From Bimastos eiseni (Eukaryota; Annelida; Clitellata; Crassiclitellata; Lumbricidae), in contig OY365806.1 in the NCBI GenBank assembly GCA_959347315.1, forward strand, positions 34,781,445 through 34,845,444: a DNA stretch of 64,000 bases, read 5' to 3'. The position numbers and the translations under genes are program-made. The notes below the pieces were generated by a model, which saw only the letters and a list, made by a program, of their open reading frames with translations, ran no database searches and had not been told where the DNA came from. Positions 49,301 through 59,100 of the stretch are shown here, one piece after another. Within the stretch, counting starts at the first letter, position 1. Every line of letters starts with the position of its first letter.

Positions 49301-52300
49301 CATACAGAGAAGGAGAGAGAAAGAGTGATTGAAAGAAACAGAGATACAGAGGGAAAGACAGATAGAGAGAGAGAATGAGAGAGAGAGCGAGAGGGAGAGA
49401 GAGAGAGAGAGAGGGATAAAGGGCGCACTGGCAGAAGCACCCGACAAAAGTGTCCCAGCAAATGCACCCAATTCATGCACTGGAAACTTGAAATTTAATT
49501 ACAAAGATGAAATCTTTTATAACAGAGAGTTTGCTATCAGCTTTAGAGTATTTGTTAATATCAGTGGTAGGTTATAATTATATTATAACGACAGAAGTAT
49601 AATGTTTCAACGAGTTTCTTGTCAGACAGTATTCACCATCCCAAGTTATGGGAAGTCCTGGGAGGATAGTTGATGAGTGGAACAGTCCCATTAGGTTGTT
49701 GTTAGGACCTCCAGTCCTCGATTTTATTAGATTTTATTACCGGTATTAATTCTTAGTTGTGGCCTTGTGGGCGTGTTAGCTCCCCAGTCTAGTGACGTCC
49801 ATCTTTTGTTCAACAAAGTCCTATTCTGCTCGTAGCTGTTGTACTAGTTTTCAGTCTGTTTGGGGGATATCATACAGATGCTCATGCAAGACAGACCTTC
49901 CACTAAATGATCACGTTCCACAGTGGTATGGGAAACAGTGGTATGGGAAACAGTGGTATGGGAAACAGTGAGGTTCCGCAACAGGTATGTGGTGCATTTG
50001 TGGCTAATTTTGTATCTAGGGCGGCGCGTTTGTCCAGCGCTATTGAAGGATCACTGGGTTTGGTGAGAGGGGTGTGAGCAAAGGGGTATACAGATAGACC
50101 TACGGACAGACAGGCAATCAAACAGGAGGACTTCAAAGCAGACACTCTACAGAATTACATTGGCTGATAAATTCCCTCAGTTTCTTCTGTGGACGAAATT
50201 CTCAGAAAAATTTGTGACAGTTGGAGGAGAAGGAGGAGGAGGAGGAGGAAGAGGTCTTTGTGGTAATGTGACTTCCTTGCTTTCATCCTGGTATGCATTC
50301 TGGGATTATCTTGAACTGATCTTAATAGAAAACAGCATTTGCAATTTCATTTTGGCTAATCAGCCATGTTGCTTCTGTTCTGAAGGCGACATCACGACTG
50401 CCAAAATGTGATTTCGATGGTCTCCATGTGGGATATGATGATCCTCTAATTCACGTTTATTGGAGAACATTGATGTCTGACACCAACTTACATGACCTGA
50501 ATCGTCTTGCACTGTCATTGATTTTGGAAACAAGCATAGATATGTGGTAAAAGTATCTGAAGTTAGCATAGATATCTTGCAAAAGCATCTGTTTCCGGAT
50601 TGGAATATCCTCGCAGTTTTCTGATCACTCCGACAGTAAAAACCATACATGGACTAGGTCAATATATAAGGAACTGGAATAGGTCAGCATATTATATGCA
50701 GAACTATACTAGGTCAGTATATTATATACACAACTATATTACGTCAGTGTATTATATACAGAACTATACTACGTCAGTGTATTATATACAGAACTATACT
50801 AGGTCAGTATATTATATGCAGAACTATACTAGGTCAGTATATTATATACAGAACTATACTACGTCAGTGTATTATATACAGAACTATACTACGTCAGTGT
50901 ATTATATACAGAACTATACTAGGTCAGTATATTATATACAGAACTATATTAGGTCAGTATATTATATACAGAACTATACTAGATCATTGTATTATATACA
51001 GAACTGGACTAGGTCAGTATATTATATATATACAGAACTATACTAGGTCAGTATATTATATACAGAACTATACTGGGTCAGTATATTATATACAGAACTA
51101 TACTAGGTCAGTATATTATATACAGAACTATACTGGGGCAGTATATTATATACAGAACTATACTAGGTCCGTATATTATATACAGAACTATACTAGGTCA
51201 GTATATTATATACAGAACTATACTAGGTCAGTATATTATATACAGAACTATACTAGGTCATTGTATTATATACAGAACTATACTAGGTCAGTATATTATA
51301 TACAGAACTACATTAGGTCAATATATTATATACAGAACTATACTAGATCATTGTATTATATACAGAACTGGACTAGGTCAGTATATTATATATATACAGA
51401 ACTATACTAGGTCAGTATATTATATGCAGAACTATACTAGGTCAGTATATTATATACAGAACTATACTAGGTCAGTATATTATATACAGAACTGTACTAG
51501 GTCAGTATATTATATACAGAACTATACTAGGTGAGTATATTATATACAGAACTATACTAGGTCATTGTATTATATACAGAACTATACTAGGTCTGTATAT
51601 TACATGCAGAACTGGACTAGGTCAGTATATACATAACTGGACTAGGTCATTATGTTACATGCAGAACTGGTCTAGGTCAGTATATTATATACTGAACTGG
51701 ACTAGGGCAGTATATACAAACTGGACTAGGGCAGTATATACAAACTGGACTAGGGCAGTATATACAAACTGGACTAGGTCAGTACATAAATAACTGGACT
51801 AGGTCAGTATATACAAACTATACTAGGTCAGTATATTACATACATAACTGGACTAGGTCAGTATATTACATACAGAACTAGACTAGGCAGTATATTACAT
51901 GCAGAACTATACTAGGTCAGTATATATAGAACTGGACTAGGTCAGTACATTCATAACTGGACTAGGTCAGTATATAAAAATTGGTCTAGGTCAGTATATT
52001 ACATACAGAACTCTACTAGGTCTGTATATACCGAACTGGACTAGGTCAGTATATACAAACTGGACTAGGTCAGTATATTACATGCAGAACTGGACTAGGT
52101 CAGTATATACAAACTGGACTAGGTCAGTATATACCTAAGTGGACTAGGTAGGTATATACAAACTGGACTAGGTCAGTACGTACAGAACTGGATTTGTCAG
52201 AATATTATATACAGAACTGGACTTTATGAGTATATTATATACAGAACTGGACTAGGTCAGTTTATTCAGAACTGGACTTGGTCGGTATTTGCAAACTGGA

Positions 52301-54988
52301 CTAGGTCAGTACATACTGAATTGGACTAGGTCAGTATAAAGCGGGCACAGTTTGACTTCAGAGCAGACATTCATTATGTGCCGAGTTAATGTTAATAAGA
52401 AAATGGAGCAACTCTGTTTATCATAAATTTGTTTATTTCTTTCAGACCAGTTCTTTATAATTTTCACTAGATTGACTTGCTACTTAGCCTTGAGGACCAA
52501 TAAAAGTTCTTTGGGTGGTCAGGGTATTTGAGGATGGAATAGAAACGGTGATTAAAGGCATTGAGTTGAAATATGGCCTTATGTAGTTGACGAGATAGCG
52601 TCATGAGTCATTGACCGGATCTTTGAGTGTTGGCATAAAGACCCTATATCAATTACCTGACAATAGATGAACATAAATTTGATCTTATTAATCTCGATTA
52701 CTTTGTGAGTCAGTGCTATATTTTCCAGAAGAAGAAAAGGAGTGGTTGTGATCTTATCTGGGCTTATCCCATATCCATGTCTCTCGTGCGTGTCTTGGGG
52801 TGCCAACGGACTGGAACTGGGCCATCACTTGGCGATTGGCTTCCGATTTCACTTCCTCTTTCCTCTAGGCATTTCTTTTGTTGGCCGCTCCAACTTCCCT
52901 ACTAACTTCTTCGGTGGCAGAATGGAACAAAAGTACTCTTGCTTCTTCCCGTTACCAGAGGTGATGGGTCAGATATGAAGGCCCTCTGTGGCATCTTATG
53001 TGTTTGGAAGCAGATCTGTTGCTTCCAAACAAAGGGAGTGTCCATGGTTCTGTTGCCCATAACGTAATGGAACACCTTTATAACACCTTTCAATAGCAAT
53101 CTGAAGGTAGATTGGACAACAGGAAATCTGTGATTCTTGACTGTATCGATCCTCAGTTATATCTGTTAACGTAGTCATTGAAATGGTCATTGAGCGATGA
53201 GTTCTATATTGTAAGGTGATGGCGTACAAATAGTCAGATTAGATTTGGCAGCTTTAGTTCAAGTAATTGAATAAGATAATTAATATCGAGATATTTTTTG
53301 GGCGTACTTCATGGAAAATGATTTTGTAACATATATTGAAAGCCGCCCTATAGGAAACTCTGAATGAAACTGTGAAAATGTAGAGACAGAGTAATAAAAA
53401 TCTGCCCATTTTTCGATAACAGCTTTCAACAAGTCTGTTCTTATATGGAGCTTGCCTGTGACTTTCCAGACCTCATCTCCTTCATATTCTATTTAGCCGT
53501 CTGGTCGACATCACTTGTTTTCCATTCCGCTCAGTCGACGTACACTCCTCGTAAACCGCCATTCACACATCACCGGTCGCCTTCTTCTGCCTCTTGATTC
53601 CTACTCCTCTTCCCTCTTTCACCTCTTCCCTCTTTCACCTCTTCCCTCTTTCACCTCTTCCCTCTTTCACCTCTTCCCTCATGCACCTATTCCCTCATCC
53701 GCTGCTATCTCGTTTACGACTGCCGATAAAATCAAGCTGCTTATCTGCGCCCAGGTATTTAGATCCCCGTGGCCTAGATGAGGAGGTTGGTGGGAGGATG
53801 CCATCGCATGGGGGGAAGTCCCTATAGCTCATCAAGTGGTTATCTTTTTGACGTCTTGTGGTGTTATTGATGTTCTGATGACAGATTTGGATGAATTGAC
53901 GTTCAGCTCTTTCGAACCCAAGCCAACCGTTCCAGCAGTGGTGCCAGTCAACTCGAGGTTTGAGGTTCTGTGTCGACTCCCCAGGGGTCTACCTCAGCCC
54001 ACCCTCAGGTATACCAACCAGTCGAAGTTCAATACGTCTTTATCATTTCGTAGCACTATTTGTGCTGGTAAGTTTTCGTGCTTGTAAACAAGGTCCCTAA
54101 GTGAGAAGTAAATCACATTTCTTATAATTGTTTCAATGAGGAATTTGATTCCTTGCCTTAGGCTGTTGTTTTTATTGTTTACTGAAAGTCGCTTTGTGAG
54201 TTTAGTTCTACTGTTTATTGGGGGATTTAATACCTCTAAATAGCCATCATGAATGGGCGCTTTATGAATTCTCTGAATCAGTCAGTGAATGAATTCATCA
54301 TCATCATCATCGTCGTCGTCGTCATCGTCGTCATCACCTTCATCATCATCAGTTCCGGCCATTTGGTGGGGTCGACAGGTACAAATATATGATCTTCATT
54401 GTCCTTGGTTATTTATCAAATCCAGTGCCCCTCTCAGTGTTAGGTCAAATGATGTCATGCCCTCATTTATACTATCTACAATTCATAAGACAATCATTAT
54501 TAAGTGCCACTATGAACAACATATCTATAAAAGCTGTGTGTACCCTAACCCGGGCTATGTATTGATGATTAGGTGCAATTGTATAAGTATGTGGCACTTT
54601 GTAATATACCATATGCTGTGATGTAGTATAACTGATCACATATGTATTGTCACAATAGTAGGACAATGCTCCTGTTGTCTGGCACCTACTTGTCTAATGC
54701 ATGCCATTAGACGTCATGGGAAGGTCTTTGCAAATGCCCCCTAATAAATCAGGATGGGATAGAGGAAGATTGGAAGTCAGGTGTCCAGCATTGCCTGGTG
54801 CTGCTGTTGGTCTCTGACTGCTGCAGATGAGGAAGAGATTGAGGCAGACAGACAGACAGACAGACTGACGGACGGACGGACCGACCTGTAGTTAAATCCG
54901 TAGCCGTAGGGCAAAGACATTATTACAATTTAGCAGGTGCTATTTATCAATGTTCATTTCCTAGTCTTCATGACAACACGCACACACG

Positions 54989-55025
<37 letters not shown>

Positions 55026-55117
55026 GCAGGCACACATGCACATTGCCAGGCATAAGCGTGCACACATGCATTCATGCATGTGTGCACTCATATTACCATG
55101 TACTTACCTATGTACTT

Positions 55118-55156
<39 letters not shown>

Positions 55157-56070
55157 CATACCAATTTATATATAGATCTGCTTGTGTATACATGCACATT
55201 ATTACTTGTATATTATCCAGATAGACATGTATAAATTATGCGATTAAATGCATTTATATGTGCATGTATTATTACTATTATGCATTTATATACATATATG
55301 TATTTAAATGTATACATATATCTTCATACATGTAGTTAAATATATATTTTAGCACATATGTAATTATATTGGCATGTATATACGCATGGGTAATACACAT
55401 GTACATGTATACCTACATATATTTATCTGAACTTATGCATATATTTAGGTAGGCCTATATAAGTATTGATTTATAGGCACAGATTATATTTCAACATTTT
55501 GTCGGAGCGTTTGACATTATTTCTTGTAAATGTTGACTGCTTTAGAATTTACTTTCCTGGCTTATCACACTTTATCATTCATGCAAAACGAAGCAAACAA
55601 CAATACCACATGTGCATAAATCCAGTTAAATTAGGCTAAAAAATGGAGAATAAGAAGTGTATAGGGAAACGGACAATTGCCCCTCCCGATTAGGACAATT
55701 TCTGCTTCCCGGTTAGACCATATATAAAACGACAGGATGACGACGAGGAAACTCCTCCGCTGTTCGCACCCTGATGGTGCCAGTCCCAAGCCTGGATAAA
55801 GGAGGAGGGCCCGCTAATGATCTTTGATATCTCACAGTGTCTTTAAACTGCAGCTACTGTGAAGGAGAGGAGACACAGTAGAGATAGGTATAGAAACAGG
55901 GAGAAATAGGACAGAGAAAGAGAGACACAGAGAGCGACAGACAGACAGACAGAGGCAGAGACTGGGTTTACTGGAGAATGAACAACACTGGGAAATGAGA
56001 CTTTCCGAAGCAGCTTTAACGTCTTTTCCAGCACAAATTAGAAACCTGTTTGCCGCTAGTTATTGAGCTA

Positions 56071-56114
<44 letters not shown>

Positions 56115-59100
56115 AGAAAACGATTACAATGCTCATGCACACATTCAACAGGACCTATACTGTATTGTGTTATATTTATTAATTTGTATAGCGCCGCTCG
56201 TAGCAGTGGCTATTACAGTCTATATGCTGCTAAGATACATCATGCAAATGGTAGGACTATGATGGGAAGAGGAAGCAGTCATGACTCTCTAGTTGTCCAG
56301 GGGGCCACGGTCCAGTAGGTGAACCATCATAAACAATCCTGCAGTGCAAAACAATACAACTGACATTTGATATCTAGTTCAACCGAATGCTATAGGCTAC
56401 TGTACTAAGGCTGGGCAGCAGGAGACACTGAGAACCATAAACAGACTGAAGAGCTAAGTTTTCAGTTTGGACAAGAAATAGTCATAATGAATCGGTGTTA
56501 TGTCGGTCTCGACAGAAGACATATTTTTATCTGTATATTTATATAACGCATTTTCATAGACGTTTGTACGTCACAGGTGTCTTACTTGCTGAAATCCTTT
56601 ACAGGCCGACAGAATTAGCGTTTGCTGTATGCAACCAGTGGTTTTGTAGGGCGCTTTTTACGTTGTCCCGAGTACGCAACGAGCACCGAACATAGGATCC
56701 GTTTAGGTTCCGTACATGGTGAGCGTTCTCGTGGTGCTCAGAGTATAACCGGTGCCTACTGGGGGGTACGACTTTGAATGGGGCCGTAGTTTGACAGTTG
56801 CAATTGGAACCGGGTTGGGGATCTTGTGTGACCTTTCAGGGTGAACGTGGGTGGGAGGTCTTCCCTGTTGTCGTCTTCCCTGGCCTTATACAGAATGATG
56901 TATGTATTACCTTCACCCTCAGCCTCTCTTACTACGGACCTCTATGGTCTCTCTCTTATGGACCTCTATGCTATTATGGACTTCTAGTCTCTCTTATGGA
57001 CCTCTAGTCTCTCTTGTGACCTGGCCGCTTAACCTCTAACCTTTTAACCTTCATGTAGCCTTGGCACGCTGGCCTGTCAACCAATAAGGAGGACACAGTT
57101 GTTCGTTTGGTAAGAACACTGAGCCTGTAACAAGGATACAATCATACTAGAAGCCTCCCTCCAATGGGCACTTCGCAGGTCACCGTTTAGGGATCTTGAG
57201 CCAGTCCTTTACTCATTACAGTTGCTCGGCGTCCTTGATGTTCTCTGCCCTCTATGGTCGTCAGTGCACTAATGAAATTTAGAAGGATGCAATATCAATA
57301 ATACACTTATATTGTAAGAGAGATGATGGGACTCTAATCACAGCCAGGGAGGAAATTTATTTAAAGATATCAGTTGCATCTCTGAGCTTGGTTACTGCTA
57401 TGGCCATATACTCTGGTCAGCGCAAAAATCAAATGGTATTGGAGAGCCACCCTGGCCATCCACTCTCATGCCAAGGCTAAGAAAGTGAAGTTGCTAATAC
57501 TTCATGCTTATAATGGTCACCTCTCAGGCTGACTTAAGGAACTTCTCATTACTGGAACTGGTCATGATTGTTATGAGTGTTGTTGACCGATTTCATTAAA
57601 ATCGACCATCGATTATGGTGTTATATATATAAGTCATTAAATTAAACTTGATTGGATGGATTGTATAAATAATTAGGCTCCTTTGTGGTGGATGGCAGGT
57701 TTGACCGCGGTCTTTTTGTGGGGTCTCGGTTGAGCGATCGTCTGTGCTTCTGGCAAAGGAATGACCATAAGAGACAGTTGGACAGACGGACAGGACAGAC
57801 AGATATAGAGAGGCTGATGTGGTTGGTAGGCCTAGATATTTGGATGAACCGTGGGGTTTCTTTACTGATTTGGATTCCATAGGTCAAGTTTCTGTGTTGC
57901 TTAACTTCTGGTAGGAAGACTCCATTTTTTTAATAGTTTGCATTGAAATCACAATTCCACTGTGGCTGCTGACAAATTAACTTGAACACCGTAGTTGAAA
58001 GTCCTCATATTGATTTAACATTTACGGTTTATGATCATAGTTTATAAGGAGCCTGTTCAAGAAAAAATAAAATGTTGTTGACAATCGCAGCTTGAAGGAA
58101 AATTCATTCATAAAAATTGTAGAAGACCTATTGTTGGTTTAAGGGTAGAGAAGTAACTGTTTCAATTTATGAACATCAGGCAAAATCGAACAACGTTGCG
58201 TCTTTTCTTGAATCAACACTCTGCTGTGGTTGAAAATGTTACACATTTTTGAAAGGTCACAGACTATTTGTTTTAAGAATGATTTTCTAGGTCATTTTTT
58301 GAACTGTTGTGCTATAGTAATTTTCAAACATGCCATTTATTTGATTTTCAGATGGGTGGGTCCAGGTGCAACGGTTGGGCGTGAACAGGAGGGTCCATCT
58401 TTGGTAGGGGGTGATCAGGATCGGGTGAGAGCTTCAGATGGGACACTGACCATTAGCAATGCAGAGGAATCGGACACTGGAAACTACACGTGCATTGCTC
58501 AGAATTTGGCCGGAACGACAAACAAAAGCATCTGGATTGTGGTCTCTGGTTGGTTGATTTTGTGTTTTATTTTATTTATTCAGTCTTGGACTTGAAAGAT
58601 TTTTGGGAGAATGGAAAGTTCTAGACTTTGCACTTATCATTAATATTCAATATAAATAATGATGTTGGTAATTCATTCTTATTGAGTCTTACCATGCGGT
58701 TAAAAGATTGTTAAGTTTTAACCAAAGGTAGAAAAAGATTTAAGGAGCATTGTTCTGAATTGGCTATTACTGACCAATGTCATAACATTTATGACTATTC
58801 TTTCATCTTTCATTTCTTTAATCTTGTTACTAATTGGTATCATTATTAATAATAATATTTCTATTACAGGTTAGTAATATTTATATTGATCATTAGTAGT
58901 CGTCAGCAATATCATATTTAAGAACTTTTGCATTCCCTTCACGAACGCTTTCCTTTTTGTTTCACAATTGAATCCAGTTCCTCCGATAATAGTTCGACCT
59001 CCGTTGAGCATTCGTGTCACGGAAGATGATCCGGCGAGCTTCGATTGCAAAGTCCATGGCACTCCGTTTCCAGTTACGAAAATCTCATGGATGTTTGACG

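Larger units (their letters stand above)
48012..53884 (+). other. PTK7-like intron 6 (5.9 kb), holding the giant minisatellite
   Basis: It contains a duplicated block near 48.83-48.98 kb, GA microsatellites (48865-48945, 49310-49420), a 15-bp repeat at 49921, the 30-bp minisatellite at 50648-52340 and a 16-bp repeat at 53606. No exon recognised. Confidence 0.7.
54009..58351 (+). other. PTK7-like intron 7 (4.3 kb)
   Basis: It contains a CATCAT/CGTCGT tract (54296-54350), GACA, CA and TA microsatellites (54848-55155, 56076-56112), the third copy of the 130-bp block (55744-55862), an unassigned repeat (about 56155-56480), a CpG-richer stretch (56540-56880) and a family-1 SINE fragment (57189-57300). 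Confidence 0.65.

Noticed and set aside
50648..52340. CRISPR-like array
   Set aside because: Units are contiguous with no unique spacers and the sequence is eukaryotic; it is a minisatellite.
55744..55862. Hammerhead-type ribozyme in the 130-bp block (ctgatgg, agtccc, ataaagg)
   Set aside because: The core would need ctgatga and a gaaa segment with paired stems; these are not met and no stem arrangement is evident.
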